In this document: positions 9,083 to 19,599 of the stretch, in pieces
Layout of the letters: each line of letters opens with the position of its first letter
Position numbering within the stretch: position 1 is the first letter of the stretch
Assembly (NCBI RefSeq): GCF_003932785.1
Contig: NZ_RQYT01000011.1
Span: 18,263 to 82,262, forward strand
Reading direction: 5' to 3'
Length of the DNA: 64,000 bases
Source of the DNA: Arachnia propionica
Lineage (GTDB): Bacteria > Actinomycetota > Actinomycetes > Propionibacteriales > Propionibacteriaceae
Program-made: the position numbers and the translations under genes
The notes under the pieces: generated by a model
What the model saw: the letters and a program-made list of their open reading frames with translations, nothing else
Told to the model about the DNA's origin: nothing
Databases searched by the model: none

Positions 9083-10345
9083 ATGACCACTCCATCATGG
9101 AACGCAATCACCTGGCGTCGTCTCGGCTACCTGCTCCTCGGTCTCCCCCTGCATCTGGCGGCGTTCACCGTCACCGTCACCCTCGTCACCCTGGGGTTGG
9201 GGGTTTCGATCCTCGTGTTCGGGGCCTTCATCCTGGCGGCCGGGCTGCTGTTCGCCCGCGCCTGCGCCACCGCCGAACGGCAGGTCATGCACACCCTCCT
9301 GGGCGGCGCACCGGCACCTCAGCTGGTGTACCGGCCTGCTCACGGATCCAGGCTCCAGCGACTCCGGATCCTGCTCACCGACCCACAGAGCTGGTTGGAT
9401 GTCGCCTGGGTGGCGCTGGCCTTCATCACCTCGGTGTTGACCTGGTCGCTGACCATCATCCTCCTCACTCTCGCTGTCGGCTCCGTGCTGGGGCCGATCA
9501 TGGTCCTGCTGTTCAACGGGCCGCTCGGGCATCTCGACGGAAGCATGGGGATCGGGGAACTGCTCGGGCTACCGATGGCATGGCTGGTCGACATCGGCCT
9601 CTACCTGCTACTGGGGTTCGCGGCGGTACGTCTCGGCCCCGCCGCCATCGCGGGTCTGACCTCGCTCCAGTCAGGGGTGGGTGAGTTCCTGCTCAACTCC
9701 CGTGCCCGGCAGGAGCAGCGCTACGACGACCTCTTCGACTCCCGGCAGGCCGCGCACCGTGCAGAGGCGGATTCACTACGACGGTTGGAGCGGGACATCC
9801 ACGACGGCCCCCAGCAGCGGCTGGTGCGGCTGAACATGGACCTGGCCCGGGCCCGCCGGAAGATGGCCACCTCCCCGGAGACCGCCGAGGATCTGCTGGT
9901 CCAGGCGATGCAGCAGACCCAGGACACCCTGGCCGAGTTGCGGAACCTCTCCCGGGGCATCGCCCCTCCGGTGTTGGTCGACCGTGGCCTCGCCGCAGCC
10001 GTGGAGGAGGTGGTGGCGAACTCCACCATCCCCGCACGGTGCAGCGTCACCTCCTTGGCCCTGCCACCCCACGTGGAACAGGCCGCCTACTTCGTCGTTG
10101 CCGAGGCCCTGACCAATGCCAACAAGCACTCCGGTGCCCAGCGGATCCTCGTTGAGGTCCTCGGCGAGCCGGATGCGGTGCAGATCACCGTCGCCGATGA
10201 CGGTGCCGGTGGCGCGGACCTCGCCAAGGGACACGGTCTGGCCGGACTGGAGCAACGGCTCCAAGGGCTGGGCGGTACCCTGACGGTGGCGTCCCCCGCC
10301 GGAGGGCCCACGATCCTGGAGGCAGTCATCCCATGCGCATCCTGA
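9083..10345 (+). CDS. Sensor histidine kinase (NarL/DesK-like, HisKA_3)
   Basis: This 420-residue membrane sensor autophosphorylates on histidine and should phosphorylate the adjacent response regulator. The N-terminal half has about four to six membrane segments starting with RLGYLLLGLPLHLAAFTVTV, similar to the putative sensor domain common in actinobacteria. The dimerisation domain carries RRLERDIHDGPQQRLVRL (phospho-His in ERDIHDG, near residue 238). The ATPase domain has an N-box AEALTNANKHS, a G1 VADDGAGG and a G2 GHGLAGLEQRL. An AAGGAG site lies upstream of the ATG. It overlaps the regulator gene by 13 bp. The stimulus is unknown; no extracytoplasmic domain of any size is present, so it may sense membrane state. 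Confidence 0.94.
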   Translation: MTTPSWNAITWRRLGYLLLGLPLHLAAFTVTVTLVTLGLGVSILVFGAFILAAGLLFARACATAERQVMHTLLGGAPAPQLVYRPAHGSRLQRLRILLTDPQSWLDVAWVALAFITSVLTWSLTIILLTLAVGSVLGPIMVLLFNGPLGHLDGSMGIGELLGLPMAWLVDIGLYLLLGFAAVRLGPAAIAGLTSLQSGVGEFLLNSRARQEQRYDDLFDSRQAAHRAEADSLRRLERDIHDGPQQRLVRLNMDLARARRKMATSPETAEDLLVQAMQQTQDTLAELRNLSRGIAPPVLVDRGLAAAVEEVVANSTIPARCSVTSLALPPHVEQAAYFVVAEALTNANKHSGAQRILVEVLGEPDAVQITVADDGAGGADLAKGHGLAGLEQRLQGLGGTLTVASPAGGPTILEAVIPCAS

Positions 10346-10977
10346 CCGCTGACGACTCGGTGCTGCTGCGCGAGGGGCTCAATCTGATCCTCCTCGAGGA
10401 GGGGCACGAGATCGTCGCCACCGTCGGCGACGGGGAGACCCTGGTGGAGACCGCACTCGACCTTCGTCCCGACCTGGTCATCACGGACATCCGGATGCCG
10501 CCCAGTCACACGGATGAGGGGCTGCGGGCCGCCGTCGCCATCCGCTCCCGCTGGCCGGAGGCCCCGGTGCTGCTGCTGAGCCAGTACGTGGTCCCCGCCT
10601 ATGTCGCGGATCTCCTCGCCACCGGGGACGCGCACCTGGGGTATCTGTTGAAGGACAGGATCTCGGACCTCGGTACCTTCCTCGACGCCGTGTCCCGGGT
10701 GGCCGAGGGTGGGCTGGTGCTGGATCCGGAGGTGGTCTCGCGGGCGCTGCGTCGCGGGCGTGCCCAGGATCCGGTGGCCACCCTCACCCCTCGGGAGAAG
10801 GAGGTGCTGGAGCTGATGGCGGAGGGGCACACCAACGCGGGTATCGCCGCTCGCCTCGTCGTCACCGAGGGGGCGGTGGAGAAACACACCCAGCGCATCT
10901 TCAGCAAGCTGGGGCTCGCCCCGGACGCCTCGGTGCACCGTCGGGTCAAGGCCGTGCTGGCCCTGCTCCAACGGTGA
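10333..10977 (+). CDS. Response regulator, NarL/LuxR family
   Basis: This 214-residue two-domain regulator pairs with the preceding kinase. The receiver domain has the acidic pocket (ADDS near the N-terminus), the phospho-acceptor Asp in DLVITDIRMPPSH near residue 53, and the conserved Lys in YLLKDRISDL. The C-terminal LuxR-type helix-turn-helix is complete: LTPREKEVLELMAEGHTN, then a recognition helix VTEGAVEKHTQRIFSKLGL. It begins inside the kinase gene, which implies translational coupling. It ends one base before the convergent proline-rich protein gene, so there is no room for a normal terminator between them. Targets cannot be deduced from the window. Confidence 0.95.
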   Translation: MRILTADDSVLLREGLNLILLEEGHEIVATVGDGETLVETALDLRPDLVITDIRMPPSHTDEGLRAAVAIRSRWPEAPVLLLSQYVVPAYVADLLATGDAHLGYLLKDRISDLGTFLDAVSRVAEGGLVLDPEVVSRALRRGRAQDPVATLTPREKEVLELMAEGHTNAGIAARLVVTEGAVEKHTQRIFSKLGLAPDASVHRRVKAVLALLQR

Positions 10978-10978
10978 T

Positions 10979-12175
10979 TCAGTTGGGCACGTAGGAACTG
11001 AGGATCTGGCGTTCGAGCGTCAGCCCCAGTTCGCCCTCCTTGCCCACTCGGCTGACCATGACCATCACGGCGATCTGAGATGGATCACCGCCCGAGCGGG
11101 TCACCACGGAGACCCGCATGGCGGGGAAGTCACATTCGCCGGGGTGCTTCGGCACGAAGGTCACGGTGGACAGGTATCCCTTCACCCCATCGGCGAAGGG
11201 GAACTCCATCGTCACGGGTTCGGGGACGAGATAGTAGTCCCCTTCCCACTGGGTGTTGATGAGCAGGGACCACGAACTGGCCATGAACTCGGCCAGGGCA
11301 TCCTGACGCTTCCCCTCGATCGGCTTCATGGTGCCCACGAAGGCAAGATCCTCTCCTTGGCACTGGTCCTTGCCAAACACCGATGAATCCCTGACGATGA
11401 GGGTCTTGGCCATCGTGTCGTAACCACGCAGGACATCGATGTCGACGACCCAGTCGGCGGGAACTGCGTAGCGGCCGCGTTCCCCGACCACCTGCTGCCA
11501 GGACCCGGTCCACGGGCCGGGGTCCGCGATGGTCGGCCACTCCTGGGCCGGGGTGGCGTCGGGTGCCTCGATCGGGGGGCGCTCCGCCCGGGGCTCCTTG
11601 AACCCTCCTCGCCCCTTCTCCGGATCGTAGCCCGGGTTGAGGGGGTCGGGACCTGCCTCGGTCGGGGTTGCCGCCGGAATGTCGGGGTTGACCGTCGGGA
11701 GGTCACTCGGCACCACGGGAGGAGCCTCCCCGGACGCGGGCGCATTGGTCGCCGGCGGCACGGTCGTCCCTGTTGCGGTGCTCGGAGCGGAGGTGGCGGA
11801 GGGGCTGGGAGGTTCCTCACTGGTGGTAGGCGATGCCGGTGCCGAGGGGGACTGCGACGGGGAGGCCGCTGGCGGTTCAGCGGTCTGCTCCCCCTTCGGC
11901 CAGAGCACGTACCCGACGAGCACCGCGGCAACGATGAGCACCGCGACCAGAGCCACGATGAGCCCCGTGTTGCCATCGGAGGGCGGGGGCGGGCCGGGAG
12001 GGGGCTGGTGCCATCCCCCGTTCGGTGGCATGGGCGGCATCGGCCCGGAAGGCGGATAGGAGAAGGAAGGGGGCTGGCCGGGGGGTGGGGCAGGAGGCTG
12101 CTGCGGGGGGTACCACCCCTGGGGTGGTTGACCGTGGGGGGCGTTGAACCGTGGGTCGGGACCGGGCTGGGTCAC
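10979..12175 (-). CDS. Proline-rich membrane-anchored protein of unknown function
   Basis: The 398-residue protein has three parts. A cytoplasmic, Pro/Gln-rich N-terminus (about 1-65, e.g. QGWYPPQQPPAPPPGQP) precedes one membrane segment (GLIVALVAVLIVAAVLVGYV, about 78-97). A Pro/Ser/Thr/Ala-rich linker of roughly 110 residues follows, then a folded C-terminal domain (about 215-398). I do not recognise that domain. The layout resembles actinobacterial membrane proteins whose disordered head lies inside and whose domain faces the wall. The GTG start at 12175 has AGGAGAG upstream and lies 9 bp after the trpA stop, so it is probably read through from the trp operon. Low-complexity linkers prevent firm homology assignment. 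Confidence 0.75.
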   Translation of the reverse strand: MTQPGPDPRFNAPHGQPPQGWYPPQQPPAPPPGQPPSFSYPPSGPMPPMPPNGGWHQPPPGPPPPSDGNTGLIVALVAVLIVAAVLVGYVLWPKGEQTAEPPAASPSQSPSAPASPTTSEEPPSPSATSAPSTATGTTVPPATNAPASGEAPPVVPSDLPTVNPDIPAATPTEAGPDPLNPGYDPEKGRGGFKEPRAERPPIEAPDATPAQEWPTIADPGPWTGSWQQVVGERGRYAVPADWVVDIDVLRGYDTMAKTLIVRDSSVFGKDQCQGEDLAFVGTMKPIEGKRQDALAEFMASSWSLLINTQWEGDYYLVPEPVTMEFPFADGVKGYLSTVTFVPKHPGECDFPAMRVSVVTRSGGDPSQIAVMVMVSRVGKEGELGLTLERQILSSYVPN

Positions 12176-12184
12176 GGCACTCTC

Positions 12185-13005
12185 CTACTGCTTGACTCCT
12201 GCGGCCAATTCTGCCGTGAGGCGGGTCAACCGGTCGAGGTCCTGGTCAAGATCCTCACCGTCCGGTCCGAGACACCGCACGAGGGCGGAGCCGACGATGA
12301 CGGCGTCCGCGTACCTGGCCACCTCCGCCGCCTGCGCGGCGGTTCCTACGCCGAGACCGATCCCGACCGGCAGCCCCGGGTCGATCTCCCGGGCCCGGGA
12401 GGCGATGATGGGGGCCGCGGCTGAGGTGGTGGTTCTGACCCCCGTCACCCCCATGACGCTGGTGGCGTACACCCAGCCACGGCAGGCTGCCATCGTCATG
12501 GCGATCCGTTCGGGCGTGCTGGACGGCGCGATGAGGAAGATCCGGTCGAGGCCGTGGGCATCCGTGGCGGCGAACCACTCCTCGGCCTCGTCGGGCGTGA
12601 GGTCCGGGGTGATGACGCCTGCCCCGCCGGCGGCAGCGAGGTCCCGCGCGAAGGAGTCGGGCCCGTACTGCTCGATGAGGTTCCAGTAGGTCATCACGAC
12701 GGGGGTCCGCCCCGCCTCCGCCACGGTCTCGGCGGCGCGAAGGGCGTCGGTGGTCCGAACCCCACGTTGGAGTGCGCGGGTGGTGGCGTGCTGGATCACC
12801 GTGCCGTCCAGGAAGGGATCCGTGTAGGGCATGCCGATCTCGACGATGTCCGCCGACTCGGCGAGCGCCCGGAAGGCCCTGAGGCCGCCGTCGACGGTCG
12901 GGTAGCCGACGGGGAGGTAGCCGATGAAGGCGGCCCTGCCCTCGTCGCGGCACCGGGCGATGACCCTGCCGGAGATGCCGAGTCGGGCGGGGTCGGTGAA
13001 GCTGC

Positions 13006-13009
<4 letters not shown>
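12185..13009 (-). CDS. trpA: Tryptophan synthase alpha subunit TrpA
   Basis: TrpA cleaves indole-3-glycerol phosphate to indole and glyceraldehyde 3-phosphate and passes indole to TrpB. The 274-residue TIM barrel has the family motif around the catalytic Glu, [18 protein letters not shown] (E near residue 50, D near 60). Further C-terminal, GVTGVRTT and the phosphate-binding GIGLGVGT and VIVGSALV loops are present. The ATG at 13009 overlaps the trpB stop (ATGA). In most TrpA proteins the first motif reads GxPxSDPxxDGP; here Tyr-Thr replaces the usual Phe/Tyr-Ser. The frame remains open upstream through trpB, but those residues are not TrpA-like. Confidence 0.97.
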
Positions 13010-14244
<1,235 letters not shown>

Positions 14245-14327
14245 GCGCGGCATCCTACGCGCCCCGCCACGCTCCCGGAGCTCGTCTCCCAGTGGGAACA
14301 CCTGCCCTCCGCCATGTCATGCCGCTG

Positions 14328-15101
14328 TCACGGCATCAGACCCAACTCGCCGATCGCCTCGAGTGGGTTGCCGTGTTTCACGAGGGCCTCGCCGACGAGG
14401 ATCGCGTCGGCTCCTTCCTCACGCACCCGGCGGGAGTCGTCGGCGGTGAAGATGCCGGACTCGGCGACCCGGGTGCAGGTCTCGGGGATGAGGGAGGCGA
14501 GTCTGCCGAACTGGGCGAGGTCGACCTCGAGGGTCTTGAGATTGCGGTTGTTGACGCCGATGATCTCGGCTCCCGCCACGAGGGCGCGCTCGACCTCCTC
14601 CTCGGTGTGCGTCTCGACGAGGGGGGTCATCCCGAGTTCGCGGCTCAGGACGAGGAAATCCCCGAGCTGGGCGTCGTCGAGGGCGGCGACGATGAGGAGC
14701 ACGAGGTCCGCCCCGTGAGCCCGGGCCTCGTGGAACTGGTAGGGGTCGACCATGAAGTCCTTGCGCAGGACCGGCGCGTGCACGCGGGCGCGAACGGCGT
14801 CGAGATCCTCCAGCGACCCACCGAACCTCCGCGGTTCGGTGAGGACGGAGATGGCGGCGGCCCCTCCAGACTCGTAGGCGGCCGCCAGGGATGCCGGATC
14901 GGGGATCTCGGCCAGATCGCCCTTGCTCGGTGAGCGGCGTTTGACCTCGGCGATCACCGCGAGGCTGTCTCGTTTCAGGCACACGGGGCGGGCGGGGATG
15001 GCCGCCCGAGCCGCTGCCTCGATCTCCGCATCCGGGACGGTGGCACGTCGTGTCTCGAGGTCCTCGCGGACGCCCTGGATGATGTCGTCGAGGACGGTCA
15101 T
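14328..15101 (-). CDS. trpC: Indole-3-glycerol-phosphate synthase TrpC
   Basis: TrpC ring-closes the anthranilate-derived CdRP to indole-3-glycerol phosphate. This is the monofunctional 257-residue form, with no fused TrpF. Motifs include [15 protein letters not shown] (catalytic Glu/Lys, near residues 50-64), [27 protein letters not shown] (Lys of the active site), [14 protein letters not shown] and a C-terminal AESGI followed by AILVGEALV. The ATG at 15101 overlaps the trpE stop (ATGA). No phosphoribosylanthranilate isomerase (trpF) is near. Many actinobacteria use the dual-function PriA for that step, and PriA is not in this window either. Confidence 0.97.
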   Translation of the reverse strand: MTVLDDIIQGVREDLETRRATVPDAEIEAAARAAIPARPVCLKRDSLAVIAEVKRRSPSKGDLAEIPDPASLAAAYESGGAAAISVLTEPRRFGGSLEDLDAVRARVHAPVLRKDFMVDPYQFHEARAHGADLVLLIVAALDDAQLGDFLVLSRELGMTPLVETHTEEEVERALVAGAEIIGVNNRNLKTLEVDLAQFGRLASLIPETCTRVAESGIFTADDSRRVREEGADAILVGEALVKHGNPLEAIGELGLMP

Positions 15102-16591
15102 GACTGTTCTCCCATCGTGGCGGCGCGCCTGAGCGCGGTGATGACGGCGGCGGCCTTGTGCGAACACTCGGCGTCCTCCATCTCGGGGCGCGAGTCCGCG
15201 ACGATCCCCGCCCCGGCCTGGACGTGGGCCACCCCGTTCTTCAGGACGGCGGTGCGGATGGCGATGGCGACATCCGAGTTCCCCGCGAAGTCGAAGTAGC
15301 CCACCACCCCACCGTAGAGGCCGCGCCGGGAGACCTCCAGGTCGTCGATGATCTCCATGGCCCTGACCTTGGGCGCCCCGGAGAGCGTGCCGGCGGGGAA
15401 ACATGACAGCGTGGCGTCGAGCGCGGTGCTCCCCTCGGCCAGGGTGCCGGAGACGGCGGCCTCGAGGTGCATGATGTGGCTGTAGCGGTGGATGCGCATG
15501 AACTCGTGGACGGTGACGCTGCCGGGTCGGCAGATCCGTCCCAGATCGTTGCGCCCCAGATCGACGAGCATGATGTGTTCGGCGCGTTCCTTGGGGTCGG
15601 CCAGCAGTTCGTCGGCGAGTTCCCTGTCCTCCGCCTCCGTGCGGCCCCGGGGCCGTGATCCCGCGATGGGGCGGGTGGTGGCCACCTGGTCCTTGACGGT
15701 GACGAGGGCCTCCGGGCTCGAACCGACAACGGCGAAACCCGGCAGACGCATCAGGTACAGGTAGGGACTGGGGTTCGTCAGGCGCAACGCGCGGTACACG
15801 TCGAGGGCGTCGCTGGAGGTCTCGACGTCGAAGCGCTGGGAGAGCACCACCTGGAAGGCCTCGCCCGCCTCGATCTCCTCGATCACGGTCCGCACCGCCT
15901 GCTGGTAGTCGTCGGCGCTGCGTTGTCGGCGCACCGGCAGGTCGACCAGCCCTTCGGGAGCGGGCGCGGCGAGGGAGGCGATGGGCTCGGCCAGGGTGCG
16001 TGCCATCTCCTCGATGGCGACCACGGCCTCGTGGTGTGCCCGTTCGACTCCCTCGTCGGTGCCGTCGTGGTTGATGGCGTTGGCGATGAGGATGACCTCG
16101 TTGAGGTGGTGGTCGAACACCGCCAGCTGGGAGGTCAGCATCATGACAACCTCCGGCAGCTTCAGGTCGTCGACGCAGCCGTCCGGCAGCCGCTCCAATC
16201 GGCGGACCACGTCGTAGCCGAGATACCCGACCATTCCGGCGTGGAAGGGCGGCAGTCCCTCGACCGCAGGGGTGGCGAACTCCTCCAGGGTCTGCCGCAG
16301 CACCGCCAGGGGGTCGCCCTCCCCGATCCCCGCGAGTTCACGTCCCAGCCAGACCGCCCGGCCGTTGCGTTCGGTGAGAGTCGCCGCCGCCCTGACACCA
16401 ACGAAGGACCACCGGGACCACACCCCCTGGGTCGCCGACTCCAGCAGGAAGGTGCCCTCACGGGCCCCGCACAGGCTGGAGTACAGCGCGATCGGGGTGA
16501 GGTGGTCGGCGGTGAGGCGGGCATGGACGCTGATGACGCGTCGGGTGCGGGCCAGTTCGGTGAACTCGGCCAGGTCAGGGGTGATCCTCAT
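15098..16591 (-). CDS. trpE: Anthranilate synthase component I TrpE
   Basis: TrpE makes anthranilate from chorismate with ammonia delivered by TrpG, which is not adjacent here. The 497-residue protein has the N-terminal feedback-site motif [10 protein letters not shown], the chorismate-binding [34 protein letters not shown], the [18 protein letters not shown] block and [14 protein letters not shown] near the C-terminus. The LLES motif suggests that tryptophan inhibition is retained. The ATG overlaps the hisI stop by 4 bp, coupling histidine and tryptophan genes. I found no Trp-rich leader peptide upstream that would indicate attenuation. Confidence 0.97.
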   Translation of the reverse strand: MRITPDLAEFTELARTRRVISVHARLTADHLTPIALYSSLCGAREGTFLLESATQGVWSRWSFVGVRAAATLTERNGRAVWLGRELAGIGEGDPLAVLRQTLEEFATPAVEGLPPFHAGMVGYLGYDVVRRLERLPDGCVDDLKLPEVVMMLTSQLAVFDHHLNEVILIANAINHDGTDEGVERAHHEAVVAIEEMARTLAEPIASLAAPAPEGLVDLPVRRQRSADDYQQAVRTVIEEIEAGEAFQVVLSQRFDVETSSDALDVYRALRLTNPSPYLYLMRLPGFAVVGSSPEALVTVKDQVATTRPIAGSRPRGRTEAEDRELADELLADPKERAEHIMLVDLGRNDLGRICRPGSVTVHEFMRIHRYSHIMHLEAAVSGTLAEGSTALDATLSCFPAGTLSGAPKVRAMEIIDDLEVSRRGLYGGVVGYFDFAGNSDVAIAIRTAVLKNGVAHVQAGAGIVADSRPEMEDAECSHKAAAVITALRRAATMGEQS

Positions 16592-16935
16592 GCGAGATCC
16601 TCCGTGGTCAGTTCGGTGAAGAAGCAGGTCGGGTTGCCCGTGTGGCAGGCCGCGCCGGTCTGCTCGACCCGCAACAGGATGGTGTCACCGTCGCAGTCGA
16701 GCCCGACGGAGACCACCCGTTGGACATGCCCGCTGGTCTCGCCCTTCACCCAGTACTCCTGTCGACTGCGGGACCAGTAGGTGGCCCGCCCCGTCGTGAG
16801 GGTCCGGGCCAGGGCCTCAGCGTCCATCCACGCCAGCATCAACACCTCGCCGGTGGCCGCGTCCTGCGCCACGGCGGGCACGAGACCGTCGGCGTTGAAC
16901 TTCAGCCGGGCGGCGAGGTCAGGGGAGAACTGCAT
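16588..16935 (-). CDS. hisI: Phosphoribosyl-AMP cyclohydrolase HisI
   Basis: HisI opens the purine ring of phosphoribosyl-AMP in step three of histidine synthesis. The 115-residue monofunctional enzyme contains [32 protein letters not shown], the Mg-binding aspartates in [11 protein letters not shown] and the zinc cysteines in [13 protein letters not shown]. The chosen ATG at 16935 gives the family-like [20 protein letters not shown]. The upstream ROK gene on the same strand ends 49 bp away, so an internal promoter is likely; CACAAT lies 6 nt before the ATG as a weak candidate. It sits apart from hisDCBH and directly upstream of trpE, the order seen in mycobacteria. Confidence 0.96.
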   Translation of the reverse strand: MQFSPDLAARLKFNADGLVPAVAQDAATGEVLMLAWMDAEALARTLTTGRATYWSRSRQEYWVKGETSGHVQRVVSVGLDCDGDTILLRVEQTGAACHTGNPTCFFTELTTEDLA

Positions 16936-16984
16936 GGAGCCATTGTGTCGCCTGGGCCACGTGGCGCTCCAGCGTGACCACGAT

Positions 16985-18097
16985 TCAGCGTGCCGCCTCG
17001 GCCTCGGCTGCGGCGAGGAGAGCCATGCCGTGCAGCCCGGCATCGGGCCCCAAGGAGGCTGCCTCGATCCGCAACGCCTCGGTCATCAGGGGGTGGCAGC
17101 CGTCGTAGATCCTGGCCCGCACGGCGGAGACGAAGTGCTGTGAGGCGGCCAGTCCACCGGTGAGGAACAGGGCGTCGGGGTTGAAGAAGCTCACCACCGG
17201 GCTCAGCACCTCCCCCAGATGCGCTCCGGCGGTGCGGATCATCGTGGTGGCGATCGGGTCACCGTCAGCGGTCAGCGCCAGCACATCGGCGGTGCTGTCG
17301 ACCCGGCTCCCCTGCTCCCGAAGCCGGGACACGATGCCCGCCCCGGAGGCGATGGTCTCGAGGCAACCGAGCTTTCCACAGGTGCAGGGACGCGGGCCCG
17401 CGGCCTCGACCCAGGTGTGGGTGACATCCCCCGACGCGGATGTCGCTCCCCGGTAGAGCTGACCGTCGACGATGATGCCGGAACCGATGGCGGTCCCCGC
17501 TTTGACCGTGATCGAGTGGCCGTGGCTGCCGAACTGTGACCGGTGCTCGCCAAGGGCCATGGCGTTCGCGTCGTTCTCCACGACGACGGGGGCCCCGAAA
17601 CGCTCCATGGCGGCCTGGCGGACCGGGTATCCGGCCCACCCGGGCATCCGTGAGGGCAACCGGACCGACCCATCCGGCTGGACCGGGCCCGGAAGGGCCA
17701 GACCGACGGCCAGTGTCGGCCCGTGGGCCTCGAGGTGTGTCACCACCTCATGGAGCGCGTCCAGCACAGCGACGGGGCCCTGACCGATCACCACTTCGGC
17801 GGTGACGACCTCGGTGATGTCCCCCCGCAGATCCGCGACCCCGACCCGGGCATGGTGTCCCCCCAGGTCGACAACGAGGAGATGTCCGGCTGGCTGGGTC
17901 AGTCGCAGGCGACGTCGCGGCCTGCCCCCCTGGGAGGCGAGCGCCCCGTCCTCGACCACGACCCCCTCGGCGATGAGCTGGCCCACCCACGCCGAGGCCG
18001 TCGATGCGGAGACCCCCAGCTGCCGTGCCAACTCCGTCCTCGACGTGACAGAACCGTCTGCCAGCAGCTGCCGAATGGAGAGATCAGGTCGAGCCAT
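16985..18097 (-). CDS. ROK family transcriptional repressor (sugar-responsive)
   Basis: This 370-residue regulator has an N-terminal winged helix ([20 protein letters not shown], about 15-34) and a ROK sugar-binding domain. The latter shows [25 protein letters not shown], a GH-type loop GDVTHTW and an intact zinc motif [10 protein letters not shown]. The nucleotide motif is weakened ([11 protein letters not shown]), as usual for repressors. It is divergent from the sugar ABC operon at 18328 and should repress it until an inducing sugar binds. The ATG lies 6 nt behind a TAAAGT box with no Shine-Dalgarno, which suggests a leaderless transcript. The perfect inverted repeat at 18292-18313 is its best candidate operator. 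Confidence 0.93.
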   Translation of the reverse strand: MARPDLSIRQLLADGSVTSRTELARQLGVSASTASAWVGQLIAEGVVVEDGALASQGGRPRRRLRLTQPAGHLLVVDLGGHHARVGVADLRGDITEVVTAEVVIGQGPVAVLDALHEVVTHLEAHGPTLAVGLALPGPVQPDGSVRLPSRMPGWAGYPVRQAAMERFGAPVVVENDANAMALGEHRSQFGSHGHSITVKAGTAIGSGIIVDGQLYRGATSASGDVTHTWVEAAGPRPCTCGKLGCLETIASGAGIVSRLREQGSRVDSTADVLALTADGDPIATTMIRTAGAHLGEVLSPVVSFFNPDALFLTGGLAASQHFVSAVRARIYDGCHPLMTEALRIEAASLGPDAGLHGMALLAAAEAEAAR

Positions 18098-18103
18098 ACC
18101 CCC

Positions 18104-18109
18104 ACTTTA
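18104..18109 (-). promoter_or_regulatory. -10 box of a probable leaderless promoter for the ROK repressor
   Basis: Read on the minus strand, TAAAGT ends 6 nt before the ATG at 18097, placing the predicted transcription start on or next to the start codon. An ATGACC hexamer lies 18 bp further upstream as a weak -35. No purine-rich ribosome site is present. Confidence 0.45.
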
Positions 18110-18238
18110 GCCAGTCCTGCAATAACTGGTCATGCCAACATGGGTTTCGCACTGAGCCCACCAAGGAGTTCTCCAGAACGAGACCGCTCCAGAGTCTCCG
18201 GCATGATCACGGTTCCGCAACGGTCCTCTCTCCACCCC

Positions 18239-18267
18239 TTGCGCAACCGGACGTACACCCCTACCCT
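18239..18267 (+). promoter_or_regulatory. Probable promoter of the fucosidase/sugar ABC operon
   Basis: TTGCGC (18239-18244) and TACCCT (18262-18267) are separated by exactly 17 bp and lie about 60 bp before the binding-protein start. The predicted transcript begins near 18274 and runs through the inverted repeat at 18292-18313, a typical position for repressor blocking. Confidence 0.5.
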
Positions 18268-18291
18268 CAGTTGTGCCAAGCAGGCAAGAAA

Positions 18292-18313
18292 CTTAATTCG
18301 AGGAAGAATTAAG
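18292..18313. promoter_or_regulatory. Perfect 8-bp inverted repeat, candidate ROK operator
   Basis: CTTAATTC at 18292-18299 and its exact reverse complement GAATTAAG at 18306-18313 flank a 6-bp spacer. The element is strikingly AT-rich for this genome and lies between the promoter and the AAGGAGG ribosome site of the first gene. ROK repressors commonly bind AT-rich inverted repeats, so the neighbouring ROK protein is the likely ligand; this is inference. Confidence 0.6.
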
Positions 18314-18327
18314 GACAAGGAGGATCA

Positions 18328-19599
18328 ATGAAGGTCAACTTCCGCAAGGTCATCACGCTGGGGGCCGTCGCTGCCCTCGCGCTCACCGGTTGCGGTGGCG
18401 GAAAGGGGGACGGGGCCCAGACCGGCTCGGACGGCCGCGCCAAGATCATCGTCGACATGTGGGCGGGCGGGGACAAGGACATCGCCGCGATCAAGAAGCA
18501 GGTGGAGATCGCGCAGGCCTCGCTGCCCGACATCGAGATCGAACTTCGCACCGCTCCGTGGGGCGACTTCTTCACCAAGCTGACCTCCAACATGGGGACC
18601 GGCAACATGGCATGCGTCACCGGCATGAACTCCGGGAAGCTCACGGACTTCAAGGAGGGGTTCGTGGAGTTGACCGAGGCGGACCTCACGACAGCGGGTC
18701 TCAAGACCTCCGACCTCGCGCCCGGTGCCACCGAGATTCTCAGCGACGCGGGCAAGATGTACGGGGTTCCCTTCGACATGGCCACCATGTTGGTCTACTA
18801 CAACGCCGACATGATCACGGCCAATGGTGCTCCCGAGCCGAGCAATGGATGGAGTTTCGACGACTTCGAGGCCACCGCCAAGGCAGCCACCACCGCCGAC
18901 AAACAGGGATTCGCCGTCGGGATGGGTGACTTCCAGTGGCAGGCCCTGCCCATCGCCAGGGCCGGGATGCAACCCGTCACCGCGGAGGGCGGACTCGACA
19001 TCGCCAACCCGGCCTTCGTCGAGGCCGCCACCTGGTACTCCGGTCTCGTGACCGACCAGAAGGTCGCCCTGCCGGTTGCTTCCGCATCCGATGCCGGCTG
19101 GGGCGAGGAGCAGTTCAGCAACGGCAACGCAGCCATGGCCGTGGACGGTACCTGGAACGCCGTCAGTTACCTCGGCAACGACGCGGGCTTCGAGGTCGGC
19201 ATGGTGAATCTGCCCGCGGGCGAGGGGGGCACCTCGCTGGGGCTGGTCCTTGGCTCGGGCTACGGTGTCGCCAAGACCTGCCAGAACAAGGAGGCCGCAC
19301 TGAAGGTGATGGGGGCGCTGCTGAGCAAGGAGGCCCAGGACCACATCGCCAGCTCGGGCCGTTCCTACCCGGCCCGGGCCGAGTCGCAGCCGTTGTACTT
19401 CACCTCCATCGAGGAGAAGTACCGGGAGCGGGTCCAGCAGGCCTACGACGCCGCTTTCGCCAACGTCGAGGGGCAGCACGTCTCGCCCAACTGGTCCAAG
19501 GTGAACGCCTACATCCAGCCCGAACTGGTGAGCGTCTACACCGGCGCCAAGCCGATGTCCGAGGTGCTCCAGAGCGCACAGCAGCAGTTCCAGCAGTGA
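18328..19599 (+). CDS. Sugar ABC transporter substrate-binding lipoprotein
   Basis: This 423-residue extracytoplasmic binding protein delivers a sugar to the permeases encoded next. A lipoprotein signal peptide ends in LALTGC with the lipidated Cys at residue 22, followed by a Gly/Ser-rich tether. The mature part has features of the family 1 solute-binding fold, including YGVPFDMATMLVYYNADMI, a GNAAMAVDGTWN segment and a late SGYGVAK stretch. A strong AAGGAGG precedes the ATG. No ATPase gene lies in this operon, so a shared MsiK-type ATPase encoded elsewhere is likely. The substrate is unknown; the downstream fucosidase suggests a fucosylated or host-derived oligosaccharide. Confidence 0.9.
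   Translation: MKVNFRKVITLGAVAALALTGCGGGKGDGAQTGSDGRAKIIVDMWAGGDKDIAAIKKQVEIAQASLPDIEIELRTAPWGDFFTKLTSNMGTGNMACVTGMNSGKLTDFKEGFVELTEADLTTAGLKTSDLAPGATEILSDAGKMYGVPFDMATMLVYYNADMITANGAPEPSNGWSFDDFEATAKAATTADKQGFAVGMGDFQWQALPIARAGMQPVTAEGGLDIANPAFVEAATWYSGLVTDQKVALPVASASDAGWGEEQFSNGNAAMAVDGTWNAVSYLGNDAGFEVGMVNLPAGEGGTSLGLVLGSGYGVAKTCQNKEAALKVMGALLSKEAQDHIASSGRSYPARAESQPLYFTSIEEKYRERVQQAYDAAFANVEGQHVSPNWSKVNAYIQPELVSVYTGAKPMSEVLQSAQQQFQQ

Noticed and set aside
5340..9086. 1248-codon plus-strand open frame opposite dnaE
   Set aside because: It is the exact antisense shadow of dnaE, rich in Val/Gly/His/Asp repeats and without domains; dnaE has all catalytic motifs.
14245..14327. Gap between trpC and trpB considered as a Trp attenuator or T-box
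   Set aside because: There is no Trp-rich leader peptide, no T-box consensus and no terminator/antiterminator pair; small hairpins here are weak.
16936..16984. Gap upstream of hisI considered as a histidine leader or riboswitch
   Set aside because: It is only 49 bp, with no His-codon run and no known aptamer fold.
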